A stretch of DNA of 64,000 bases from JAVBJV01 sp031555315 (GTDB taxonomy: Bacteria; Pseudomonadota; Alphaproteobacteria; Acetobacterales; Acetobacteraceae): contig JAVBUO010000008.1 in assembly GCA_031555315.1 (NCBI GenBank), positions 62,001 to 126,000 on the forward strand. Direction: 5' to 3'. Below the pieces are notes generated by a model. The model was not told the DNA's origin and did not search any database. It worked only from the letters and a program-made list of their open reading frames with translations. The translations under genes were made by a program, and so were the position numbers. Every line of letters begins with the position of its first letter. Positions within the stretch are counted from its first letter, which is position 1. This document shows, in pieces, positions 17,907 through 28,846 of the stretch.

Positions 17907-19235
17907 TCAACCACGCGCCCCGGCTGCGGAACGCTTGCGCGAACTGGTCTGCGGGCGGGCGCCGGGCTGCGCATGCGCGCGCGGCTTCGGCGCGGCGTGT
18001 GTCGTCGGCGCACCACCCGTGCGTTTGCGCGCCGCCTGGCCCGGACGCTTGCCGCCGCGCGGTACCGGCTTCGGCTTCACCACCGCGACCGGAACCGGGT
18101 TTTCGCGCCGGTCCTCATTCGGCAGCGCACGGCGGATCAGCTTTTCGATGTCGCGCAGGAACGCACGTTCTTCATCGTTGCACAGCGAGATCGCCGAACC
18201 CGACGCACCGGCGCGCGCCGTGCGGCCAATGCGGTGCACATAGCTCTCCGGCACGTTCGGAAGATCGAAGTTCACCACATGCGTCACGCCGTCGACGTCG
18301 ATACCGCGCGCCGCGATATCGGTCGCCACCAGCACCGGCGCACGGCCCGACTTGAACGCCGCCAGTGCCCTCTCGCGCTGGCTCTGGCTGCGGTTGCCAT
18401 GAATGGCGTCGGACGCGATACCGACCTTTTCCAGATGCTTCACCACCGCGTCCGCACCGTGCTTGGTGCGCGTGAACACCAGCGTGCGGCCCTTGGCCTC
18501 GCTGCGCAGCAGATCGGCCAGCAGGGCGCGCTTGCCGCTCTGTTCGACGAAGATCACCTTCTGTTCGATGCGATCCGCGGTGGATGCCACCGGGGTGACC
18601 TGCACACGCACCGGATCGGTCAGCAGTTCACCGGCCAGTTTGCTGATCGCCGGCGGCATGGTGGCTGAAAAGAACAGGCTGCGGCGCTGCTTCGGCAGAT
18701 CCTTGACGATCTCGCGGATCGGCACGATGAAGCCCATGTCGAGCATCTGATCCGCCTCGTCCAGCACCAGCACTTCGACACGCGACAGGTCGATATGGCC
18801 GCTGCGCATATGGTCCTGCAGACGGCCCGGGGTTGCGACCAACACATCCACACCGCGCTGCAATGCGCGGATCTGCGCGCCGAACGGCACGCCGCCGAAC
18901 ACGGTGGTCGTCGACACGCGCAGATGGCGGCTGTAGGCGCGGAAGCTGTCGGCGATCTGGCTGGCCAGTTCGCGCGTCGGGCTGAGCACCAGCACACGGC
19001 AGAATCCGCGCGACAGCGGACGCGCGTTGTTTTCCAGATGGTGCAAAATCGGCAGCGCGAACGCCGCTGTCTTGCCGGTGCCGGTCTGCGCGATGCCCAG
19101 CAGGTCGCGTCCGGCCAGCACCTCGGGGATTGCCTGAGCCTGAATGGGGGTGGGCGCGGTATAGCCCTCTTCCGCCAGAGCGCGCAGGATCGGCTCGGCC
19201 AGGCCGAGGTCGTTGAAAGTTACAGTCGTCGTCAT
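17907..19235 (-). CDS. rhlE: DEAD-box RNA helicase RhlE
   Basis: A 442-residue ATP-dependent RNA helicase used in ribosome assembly or RNA decay. Motifs in order: Q motif TPIQAQAIPE near 29, AQTGTGKT near 49, PTRELA, VLDEADQM (DEAD box), FSATMP, LVFTRTKHGAD, ATDIAARGID and HRIGRTARAG. A basic, low-complexity tail of about 70 residues (Lys/Arg/Pro/Ala rich) follows, as is usual for RhlE. The ATG at 19235 is preferred over an upstream TTG at 19250. A weak hairpin without a T run lies at 17867-17887 downstream. Confidence 0.92.
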   Translation of the reverse strand: MTTTVTFNDLGLAEPILRALAEEGYTAPTPIQAQAIPEVLAGRDLLGIAQTGTGKTAAFALPILHHLENNARPLSRGFCRVLVLSPTRELASQIADSFRAYSRHLRVSTTTVFGGVPFGAQIRALQRGVDVLVATPGRLQDHMRSGHIDLSRVEVLVLDEADQMLDMGFIVPIREIVKDLPKQRRSLFFSATMPPAISKLAGELLTDPVRVQVTPVASTADRIEQKVIFVEQSGKRALLADLLRSEAKGRTLVFTRTKHGADAVVKHLEKVGIASDAIHGNRSQSQRERALAAFKSGRAPVLVATDIAARGIDVDGVTHVVNFDLPNVPESYVHRIGRTARAGASGSAISLCNDEERAFLRDIEKLIRRALPNEDRRENPVPVAVVKPKPVPRGGKRPGQAARKRTGGAPTTHAAPKPRAHAQPGARPQTSSRKRSAAGARG

Positions 19236-19420
19236 CGGTTCAAAGTCCAAACAACATTGCCGCGACGCGCAGGCGCGCCACGTGCGATTTCAGGGGGAAG
19301 CCCCGCGTGTCTGGGCAGTTCCGGGAAAATCCTTCGGCGCACCGGCAGATCGGACCGTATGTCCGCTCACGCAGCCGTGCGCATTCCGGGATCATCCCGG
19401 CGATTGCGGGCTGTATGCAC

Positions 19421-19461
19421 ATAAAAACGGCCCCGCGCAACCTTTTGCTGCACGGGGCCGT
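19421..19461 (-). terminator. Intrinsic terminator after ppdK
   Basis: ACGGCCCCG at 19427-19435 pairs with CGGGGCCGT at 19453-19461, extended to 13 bp with one mismatch. On the minus strand it is followed by TTTTTAT. It lies 22 bases past the ppdK stop and would end the glyQ-glyS-ppdK transcript; T-rich bases on the other side make weak two-way action possible. Confidence 0.8.
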
Positions 19462-19483
19462 CGTTTTGGCGATATTTTACCGC

Positions 19484-22153
<2,670 letters not shown>

Positions 22154-22165
22154 CGGAGAGTTCCT

Positions 22166-24202
22166 TCAGCCTTCGATCTTAGAAAAATCAGCTACGCGAT
22201 CCATGGTCGCGCGCAATTGGGAAAGTAGTCGCAGACGATTGCGGCGCAATTCCGGCTCGGGGGCGTTCACCGTCACTTTTTCGAAGAATTCGTCGGTCGC
22301 CGCGCGCAGCCCGGCCAGGGCTTGCATGGCCGCAACGAATTTTTCGTCCTGCATGGCGGTCTCGAAGGCCGGTTTCGCTTCGGCCAGCGCCGTATACAGC
22401 GCCTTTTCGGCCGCCTCGCCCAGCAGCGCCGGGTCCGCGGTTCCCTCGTGCGGGCCGTCCTTCTTGTTTTCGATCCGCAATATATTGGCGGCGCGCTTAT
22501 AAGCGGCCAGCAAATTCGCGCCATCCGGGGTGGCGATGAAGTCCGCCACCGCATCGCTGCGCGCCAGCACGCGCACCAGATCGTCGTCACGTCCGGCCGC
22601 AAACACCGCGGACAGCACATCGTGCCGCGCCCCGTCGGCGCGCATCTGCACGCGCAGGCGTTCGGCGATGAAGTCGAACAGGTCTTCGGCTATTTCGTCC
22701 TGCCCGCGGCCAGCCAGCGCTGCCGCAAACAACGGGCGCAGATTCAACCGCAATCCATTTTCACGGATGATACGGATCACCCCGAGTGCGGCACGGCGCA
22801 ACCCTTGCGGATCGCCGGAACCCGACGGTTTTTCACCGGCCGCGAAGAACCCGGCCAGCATGTCGAGCCGATCCGCCAGCGCCAGCGCGACGGCCACCGG
22901 TTCGCGCGGCACCGCATCGGCAGGGCCCTTGGGTGTATACTGTTGCGCAATCGCAGCGGCGACGCGCGCATCCTCGCCGTCGTGGCACGCGTAATAGCCG
23001 CCCATCACGCCTTGCAGTTCGGGGAATTCGCCGACCATGCCGGTCACCAGATCGGCCTTGGCCAGATGCGCGGCGCGTTTCGCCAATGCCACATCGGCGC
23101 CGACCATCGGCGCCAGTATGTCCATCAGCGCTTCCAGCCGCTGCACGCGCTGGCCCTGGGTGCCGAGCTTGGCGTGGAACACGATGTCGTTCAGCTTTTC
23201 GACGCGGCTTTCCAACCGCTGCCGGCGGTCCAGATCCCAGAAATGCCGCGCATCGGCAAAGCGGGCGCGCAGCACGCGGGCGTTGCCGGCGGCGATCTCG
23301 GCCCCGCCGTCGTGCGCCGCGATGTTGGCCGCGAACGCGAAATACGGCGCGGCGGAACCATCGGCGTTGCGCAGCGCGAAGTAGCGCTGGTTGACACGCA
23401 TCGACACCTGCATCACCTCGGGCGGCAGGTCCATGAATGCCGCGTCGATCACCCCGAGCAGCGGCACCGGCCATTCGACCAGCCCGGCCACTTCGTCGAG
23501 CAGACCGGGGTCGTCGACCACCGTCAGCTTCTTTTCCGCCGCCAGCTTGGCGATGCCGTCGGCAATGACGCGCTTGCGTTCGGCGGCATCCAGCACCACG
23601 AAGCGTTCGCGTAGCTTCGCCTGATAATCGGCAAAATTCGCCACCGTCACCGGGCCGGGCGCATGGAAGCGATGGCCCTCGGTTTCCGCCCCGACCTGCA
23701 GCGCCGGCACGTCCTCCAGCGCGAACGATGCGACCTTGCCGTCGAGCAGGCACAGCACGCGGCGCAGTGGGCGTACCCAGGCGAAGTTTCCCGCCCCACC
23801 CCAGCGCATCGACTTCGGCCACGGAAAGCGGCGCAGCAGCGCGGGCAGCTCGCGCGCGATCAATTCCTGCGCGCCGACCGCGGGCACAGTCTTTTCCAGA
23901 ACGAAATAACCGTCTTCCTCGCGCAGATCGGCGCGCGCCGCATTGTGCTTTTTCAGGAACCCGGCCAGCGCCTGCTCCGGCGCATTGGCGCGCGGACCGC
24001 GTTCCGAGAGCCTGCTCTCGGGCGTGCCGGCGGCGATCTCGGCCACATAGGTGATGCGCCGCATGCCATGGAATGTACGTACGTTCTGCGGCGTCAGCGG
24101 GGCCAGCGCCTCGCCCAGCAGCCGCGCCAGATCCTCGGCGGCACGCGCCTGCATGCGGGCCGGAATTTCTTCCGAAAACAGCTCGAACAGAAATTCCGCC
24201 AT
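22166..24202 (-). CDS. glyS: Glycine--tRNA ligase beta subunit
   Basis: A 678-residue beta subunit of the heterotetrameric bacterial glycyl-tRNA synthetase, which binds tRNA-Gly. It opens with the family hallmark LFELFSEEIPARM and contains MRWGGAGNFAWVRPLR and the C-terminal anticodon-binding helical region ending in LRATMDRVADFSKIEG. It follows glyQ with only two bases between the genes, giving the equal expression that an alpha2-beta2 enzyme needs. Confidence 0.97.
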   Translation of the reverse strand: MAEFLFELFSEEIPARMQARAAEDLARLLGEALAPLTPQNVRTFHGMRRITYVAEIAAGTPESRLSERGPRANAPEQALAGFLKKHNAARADLREEDGYFVLEKTVPAVGAQELIARELPALLRRFPWPKSMRWGGAGNFAWVRPLRRVLCLLDGKVASFALEDVPALQVGAETEGHRFHAPGPVTVANFADYQAKLRERFVVLDAAERKRVIADGIAKLAAEKKLTVVDDPGLLDEVAGLVEWPVPLLGVIDAAFMDLPPEVMQVSMRVNQRYFALRNADGSAAPYFAFAANIAAHDGGAEIAAGNARVLRARFADARHFWDLDRRQRLESRVEKLNDIVFHAKLGTQGQRVQRLEALMDILAPMVGADVALAKRAAHLAKADLVTGMVGEFPELQGVMGGYYACHDGEDARVAAAIAQQYTPKGPADAVPREPVAVALALADRLDMLAGFFAAGEKPSGSGDPQGLRRAALGVIRIIRENGLRLNLRPLFAAALAGRGQDEIAEDLFDFIAERLRVQMRADGARHDVLSAVFAAGRDDDLVRVLARSDAVADFIATPDGANLLAAYKRAANILRIENKKDGPHEGTADPALLGEAAEKALYTALAEAKPAFETAMQDEKFVAAMQALAGLRAATDEFFEKVTVNAPEPELRRNRLRLLSQLRATMDRVADFSKIEG

Positions 24203-24204
24203 CT

Positions 24205-25095
24205 TCAGTTACCCACCCGCTCGCCCGACAGCCACGCATCGCAGCACACTTTGGCCAGTGCGCGCACCCGCCCGATATAGGCGGCGCGCTCGGCCACGCT
24301 GATTACCCCGCGCGCATCCAACAGGTTGAACACATGCGACGCCTTGATGCACTGGTCGTATGCAGGCAATGCCAGTTGCCTGTCCACCAGCGATTCGCAT
24401 TCTTTTTCGGCCTCGGCGAAATGACGGAACAACAGACCGGTATCGGCGTGTTCAAAGTTGAAGGCGCTGAACTCGCGCTCGGCCCGCAGGAACACGTCGC
24501 CATAGGTGACGTCGGTGTCGTTGAACGGCAGATCGTAGACGTTATCCACCCCGAACAGGTACATCGCCAGCCGCTCCAGCCCCAGGGTCAGCTCGGCGCA
24601 CGGCACCTCGCACGCGATACCGCCGACCTGCTGGAAATAGGTGAACTGGGTCACCTCCATCCCGTCGCACCAGACCTCCCAGCCCAGGCCCCAGGCGCCC
24701 AGGGTCGGGCTTTCCCAGTCGTCCTCGACGAAGCGGAAATCGTGCAGCAGCGGGTCGAGGCCGATCTCGCGGAAGCTGTCGAGCAATAATCCTTGCGGGT
24801 CGGCCGGGCTTGGCTTCAGAATGACCTGATACTGGTAATAATGCTGCATCCGGTTGGGGTTTTCGCCATACCGGCCGTCCGACGGGCGGCGGCAGGGCTG
24901 CACATAGGCAGCCTTCCACGGCTTCGGCCCCAGCGCGCGCAGCGTGGTTGCCGGGTGGAACGTGCCCGCGCCCATCTCCATGTCGTAAGGCTGCAGGATC
25001 ACGCAGCCCTGCCGGGACCAGAAGTTGTGCAGACACAGGATCAGATCCTGAAAGCAGGTGGGTTTCTTCGACATGGGCTTGGCGTCGGTAAGCAT
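24205..25095 (-). CDS. glyQ: Glycine--tRNA ligase alpha subunit
   Basis: A 296-residue catalytic subunit of glycyl-tRNA synthetase. The text CFQDLILCLHNFWSRQGC, LQPYDMEMGAGTFHPAT, and YVQPCRRPSDGRYGENPNR is diagnostic for GlyQ, and the DARGVISVAER stretch closes it. An alternative ATG at 25074 (MSKKPTC) would shorten it by seven residues; neither start has a clear ribosome site. It is the first gene of glyQ-glyS-ppdK and is divergent from the small NTF2-like gene, with 75 bases shared upstream. Confidence 0.96.
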   Translation of the reverse strand: MLTDAKPMSKKPTCFQDLILCLHNFWSRQGCVILQPYDMEMGAGTFHPATTLRALGPKPWKAAYVQPCRRPSDGRYGENPNRMQHYYQYQVILKPSPADPQGLLLDSFREIGLDPLLHDFRFVEDDWESPTLGAWGLGWEVWCDGMEVTQFTYFQQVGGIACEVPCAELTLGLERLAMYLFGVDNVYDLPFNDTDVTYGDVFLRAEREFSAFNFEHADTGLLFRHFAEAEKECESLVDRQLALPAYDQCIKASHVFNLLDARGVISVAERAAYIGRVRALAKVCCDAWLSGERVGN

Positions 25096-25170
25096 GAATG
25101 TTAGGCCGGTTCCAGCGTTTGGTGCGACGCACCATGTGCCGACCGCGCGACAAGATCAAGGACGAGCCGC

Positions 25171-25572
25171 ATGAACAGGACCGCTGAATTGATCCGCGCC
25201 TATTACAGCGCTTTCAACCGGCAGGATATGGACGGGTTTCTGGCCCTGCTGGACGACGGCGTCGTGCACGACGTCAGCCAGGGCGGGCGCGAGGTCGGTA
25301 AGCCGGCCTTTCGCAAGTTTCTGACCCATATGAATCGTTGCTATCGGGAAAACATCTCGGACCTGGTGGTGATGACCAGCGCCGACGGCTTGCGCGCCGC
25401 GGCGGAATTCACGGTGAACGGCGAATACCTGCACACCGACGGGCCTTTCCCGAAAGCGCACGGGCAGAAATACACCCTGCCCGCCGGGGCGTTTTTCGAC
25501 GTGCGCGACGGGAAGATCGCCCGTATATCGAACCATTACAACCTGAAGGACTGGCTGGCCCAGGTCGGCTGA
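25171..25572 (+). CDS. NTF2-like protein, ketosteroid isomerase-related
   Basis: A 133-residue single-domain protein of the NTF2/SnoaL fold. The N-terminal helix IRAYYSAFNRQDMDGFLALL and the later FFDVRDGKIARISNHYNL are typical of the steroid isomerase-related subgroup. The fold makes a cone-shaped pocket for small hydrophobic ligands or acts as an enzyme; which one cannot be told. It is 6 bases before a small membrane protein gene in the same direction. Confidence 0.85.
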   Translation: MNRTAELIRAYYSAFNRQDMDGFLALLDDGVVHDVSQGGREVGKPAFRKFLTHMNRCYRENISDLVVMTSADGLRAAAEFTVNGEYLHTDGPFPKAHGQKYTLPAGAFFDVRDGKIARISNHYNLKDWLAQVG

Positions 25573-25578
25573 GACCGT

Positions 25579-25995
25579 ATGAAACTGACCAAACGCGACC
25601 TGACCGGCATTCTGGCCGTCCTTGCCCTGTCCGGCGCCATGTTCGCCTTCCGCATCTGGTTCGTCGAACCACGCGCCTGGGGCACGGCCTGCGTCGGCGA
25701 TTCCCCCCCCGCCATGTGCGCCCCGCGCGCCGGGCTGATCTGGTTGCAGCATTACGGGCTGTGGGGCATCGGCGCGCTGGTGCTGGGCATTGCGGGCGTG
25801 CTGTGGGGGCGGTTCGCGGTCTGCGTCGCCGCCGTGGTTCTGGGAATCATGGCGGTAATGAATTACAACGCCACTTGGGGTATGCTGGGTGCGGCGCTGG
25901 GCGCCTGGGGCTGGATCCGTCCGCCAGGCACGCCCGCCCCGGGCCGGCTGGCCGGCTTCATCCCGCCGTCGCTGCGCGCCCCGCCCAGACGCTGA
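25579..25995 (+). CDS. Small hypothetical membrane protein
   Basis: A 138-residue protein with about four hydrophobic helices: LTGILAVLALSGAMFAF, YGLWGIGALVLGIAGVLWG, a FAVCVAAVVLGIMAVM stretch, and GMLGAALGAWGW. Two Cys lie in the first loop (GTACVGDS, AMCAPRAG). The tail is Pro/Arg rich. No family recognised. It follows the NTF2-like gene by 6 bases and likely shares its transcript. It converges on the LprI-like gene. Confidence 0.7.
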   Translation: MKLTKRDLTGILAVLALSGAMFAFRIWFVEPRAWGTACVGDSPPAMCAPRAGLIWLQHYGLWGIGALVLGIAGVLWGRFAVCVAAVVLGIMAVMNYNATWGMLGAALGAWGWIRPPGTPAPGRLAGFIPPSLRAPPRR

Positions 25996-26158
25996 ACGCA
26001 GGCGACGGGCGGTGCAATCTTGCAGAAAGTCCCTTCCCGGCGGAATTCGGCGCGCCGGCGATATGCGCGCCAGACGCAGCAGATGTTCGACCTCCAGCGT
26101 CCCCCGTCTGGCACGTTGTTCTATGCGTTTGACGACCGCCTTTTCCCTCGCTGCATCT

Positions 26159-27022
26159 TCAGCGCCCCTGCCCCGCATAGGTGCGCAGCATCTGCGTGCG
26201 CTGGCGGAGCAGGCGCAGGTTCTCCTCGGCGATCGCGGGCGCCAGGCGCGCCGGCCGCCAGGGGGCGGACTGGAAATGTGCTTCGGACACCAGAAACGCC
26301 CGCCACAGACGCTGGGAGTCTTCCAGTTGCGCGCGCGACGGACGGTCGATGCGGCGCATCAGCGCCGCATAGGCATCGTTCATCGCGCGTTCCCAAGCGG
26401 CATTGGCGGTACGCACGCAGGTCTGCACCGCACCCGCAGCAGTACCGGCCGCGGTCCGGCATTGACGGTATGCCTGATCGATCGGGTCGGTGTCGGGGGC
26501 GCTGTTCGCCTGCGTAGCTTGCAGGCGCTCCGCCTCGGCCCGCGCCGCCCGTTCCCGGGCAGTGGCTTCGGCCAGTTCACGCGCTGAACGTTCGCCTCGT
26601 TCGCGCGCGGCCTGTTCGCGCGTTTCCGCTTCACGTGTCAGGCGTTCGACTTCCTCGCGCGCAGTCGCTTCGGCACGTTCGCGGCCTGTGCGTTCACCCT
26701 GCGCGCGGGCGGCCTGTTCGCGCGTTTCCGCTTCACGTGCCAGCCGTTCGACTTCCTCGCGCCGGGCCGGTTCACAGGCGGCCTGTTCGGGGGCGGCAGG
26801 TTCGACCTGTTCGACCTGTTCACCCTGTGCCTGCGGCGGCGCTTCCGCCGCGGCAGCCTCCGGGGCATTGTCCGCCGGCGTCTCCTTGCCCGACTGCGCC
26901 GGCGTTTCGGTTACCTGCGGCGCCGCGGCGGGCGGCGGGGCAGCGCCGTCCTTCTCCGCCAGCGCCACGCCCCCCGACGCCAGCACCAGCGCCAGCGCAT
27001 ATCGCACTGCCCATCTTTTCAT
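26159..27022 (-). CDS. Exported coiled-coil protein with LprI-like C-terminal domain
   Basis: A 287-residue protein with a signal peptide (MKRWAVRYALALVLASGGVALA). After a Pro/Ala/Gln-rich stretch comes a highly charged Arg/Glu/Ala segment of about 85 residues made of 34-residue repeats (REEVERL-REAETREQAAR... twice, then a partial copy), predicted to be a long coiled coil. The C-terminal 100 residues resemble the LprI/DUF1311 domain: two Cys, WERAMNDAYAALM, and LEDSQRLWRAFL. LprI proteins inhibit lysozyme, but the domain is common in unrelated proteins, so that role is only a possibility. It lies 45 bases behind the GH17 gene. Confidence 0.75.
   Translation of the reverse strand: MKRWAVRYALALVLASGGVALAEKDGAAPPPAAAPQVTETPAQSGKETPADNAPEAAAAEAPPQAQGEQVEQVEPAAPEQAACEPARREEVERLAREAETREQAARAQGERTGRERAEATAREEVERLTREAETREQAARERGERSARELAEATARERAARAEAERLQATQANSAPDTDPIDQAYRQCRTAAGTAAGAVQTCVRTANAAWERAMNDAYAALMRRIDRPSRAQLEDSQRLWRAFLVSEAHFQSAPWRPARLAPAIAEENLRLLRQRTQMLRTYAGQGR
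26545..26765 (-). repeat. Tandem 102-bp coding repeats
   Basis: Inside the LprI-like gene, a segment starting at 26607 recurs at 26709 almost base for base over about 54 bases, giving a 102-bp (34-codon) period. A third, more diverged copy lies at about 26545-26606. The match in DNA, not only in protein, points to recent duplication or slippage. Confidence 0.75.
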
Positions 27023-27067
27023 CCTGTATCTCCCGCATCCTGTCGCCGGTCGGCGATGTCAAAATCC

Positions 27068-28738
27068 CTACTGAAATGTCGCCGAGGGCGGCGCGCGCCG
27101 GCGCACCCGCAACAAGGCCGAGGCCGCCAGCACCAGCGCCGCCGCGTTCCAGACCAGCGCCTGGGTGTTCTTCGGCCCTTCCAGAACCGCGCTGGCGACC
27201 GCCGCCGCGGCCAGCACGCCGCCCAGCCAGAGCTCCTCGCGCCCGCCGCCCTCAAGCGGCAGGTCACGCAGCCAGGCGCGCGCCGCGACGACCAGCAACG
27301 GCATGGCGAAGACCGGCAACGGGAAATCGCGGTAGCGCGGGTCGAACAACAACAGCAGTTGCAGCAGCGTCGCCGTCCACAGGAAAATGAAGAAAATATC
27401 GTCCAGCGCCCAGGCGCGCCAATTCCGCGCCTGGGTACGGTTGACCTTCATCAGCACCAAGGCGCGCAGCAGCGCCGTCGCCTGTGCGCCGGTGCGGGCC
27501 GGCGGGACCGGCGTGCCGGCGAAAACCGCTTCGGCGCGCAGCAGCAGCAGCAGCGCCAGCAGTGCCTGCCCGGCCAGATTGAACGCCGCCGCCACCCCCA
27601 GATACAGATCGTAGATCAGCGGCACGGTGCCCGCCCACGCGAATGTCAACGCCCCGGCGCACGCGAAAGACAGCGCCGTCAGCTTCATCCGGTCCACCGC
27701 CCGCAGCGCTGCACGCCGTCGTGCGAAGAACACACTCAGCCCCGCCCCGAGCAGGATCGACGCCAGCGCATAGATCCTCCAGCGCGGGTTTTCCTCGACC
27801 GGCCCGCTGAGTGGAAATTTCGGCTGGCGGGCCGCGTTCCACAGCCCCCAGTTGGCGCCCACCGTGCCCTCGCTGCGGTACTTCCAGATCTGGTCGAACG
27901 CCTCGATCAGGTTGTAATCGAGCCCCTCCTGCCTGGCGAGCGCGATGAATTCGCGCACGAAGACCGCCTGATTGACCAGCGATGGCGCGGCATCCTGCCG
28001 CCAGCGCCCGGCCGACGGCCAGCCCACCTCGCCGATCGCCAGCGGCTTGTCCGGGAAGCGCGCCCGCATGCGCTGCACGATGGCGCGTGTATGCGCCACT
28101 GCGTCTTCCACATTGGTCGGATGATCCTCCCAATACGGCAGGATATGGATGGTGATGACGTCGACATGATCCGCCACTTCGGGGAACTGTTCCCAGAATT
28201 CCCAGACATCGGCATAGGTCACCGGCTGGCGCACCGCCGCCTTCACCCGGTCGATCGCCGCGATCAGTTCGGCCGGCGGCAGGTCGCGGCGCAGCAGCAC
28301 CTCGTTTCCCACCACGACGCGCTCGACGGTCTGCGGATGCCGGTTGGCGGTCTCGATCAGCTTCGCCAGCTCGGCCTCGTTACGGACGCGGTCGGTGCCG
28401 AGCCACGCCCCCTGCCACAGCCGCAACCCGTGCCGCGCGGCGATCTCGGCGATATCGTAATGCCCTTCCAGACTGGCATAGGTGCGAATGCCGCGCGCCC
28501 GCGTGGCGACCAGCGCCATATCCTCTTCCACCTGGGCAACACTGGGGTATGACTGGCTCAGCGGCGAGTGTTCGGCGCGGAACGGCGCGAACGACACCGA
28601 CTGGAACATCGCATCCGGCATCGGCACATCGCCGGCCTGCGGCCGGTTCGGCAGCCACCAGGCCAACGCCAGCCCCGCCGCACAGATCAGGGCCGTCAGC
28701 CAGACCCCCAGCCAGCTCAGAGCGGATCGTCTTGTCAT
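27068..28738 (-). CDS. GH17-family membrane protein, beta-glucan synthesis/remodelling type
   Basis: A 556-residue protein. It has one N-terminal membrane anchor (about 5-28), a periplasmic glycoside hydrolase family 17 domain (about 45-310), and a C-terminal block of roughly eight hydrophobic helices. GH17 catalytic residues are visible: acid/base Glu146 in VVVGNEVLLR and nucleophile Glu237 in AIGEVGWPS. Rhizobial proteins of this build take part in making beta-1,3/1,6 glucans, probably as transglycosylases. The ATG at 28738 (MTRRSALSWL) is preferred over the longer frame. OpgC at 39183 could act in the same glucan pathway. The LprI-like gene follows 45 bases on. Confidence 0.87.
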   Translation of the reverse strand: MTRRSALSWLGVWLTALICAAGLALAWWLPNRPQAGDVPMPDAMFQSVSFAPFRAEHSPLSQSYPSVAQVEEDMALVATRARGIRTYASLEGHYDIAEIAARHGLRLWQGAWLGTDRVRNEAELAKLIETANRHPQTVERVVVGNEVLLRRDLPPAELIAAIDRVKAAVRQPVTYADVWEFWEQFPEVADHVDVITIHILPYWEDHPTNVEDAVAHTRAIVQRMRARFPDKPLAIGEVGWPSAGRWRQDAAPSLVNQAVFVREFIALARQEGLDYNLIEAFDQIWKYRSEGTVGANWGLWNAARQPKFPLSGPVEENPRWRIYALASILLGAGLSVFFARRRAALRAVDRMKLTALSFACAGALTFAWAGTVPLIYDLYLGVAAAFNLAGQALLALLLLLRAEAVFAGTPVPPARTGAQATALLRALVLMKVNRTQARNWRAWALDDIFFIFLWTATLLQLLLLFDPRYRDFPLPVFAMPLLVVAARAWLRDLPLEGGGREELWLGGVLAAAAVASAVLEGPKNTQALVWNAAALVLAASALLRVRRRAPPSATFQ

Positions 28739-28792
28739 ACCGACTGCGATAGCGGAACTGCCCGGCCGGGGAAAGCCCGCCGCCAAAAGATC

Positions 28793-28818
28793 GGGGCGCC
28801 GGATTGCGCCGGCGCCCC
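28793..28818 (-). terminator. Hairpin terminator after the first autotransporter
   Basis: GGGGCGCCGG at 28793-28802 pairs perfectly with CCGGCGCCCC at 28809-28818 around a 6-base loop. It lies 28 bases past the autotransporter stop. On the minus strand GATCTTTT follows, a short T run. Confidence 0.65.
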
Positions 28819-28846
28819 AAATGTTCAGGCAGCGATACAGCCATGC

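Noticed and set aside
26545..26765. Regular repeats that could suggest a CRISPR array
   Set aside because: The units are 102 bp, in frame with a coding sequence and without unique spacers; they encode a coiled coil.
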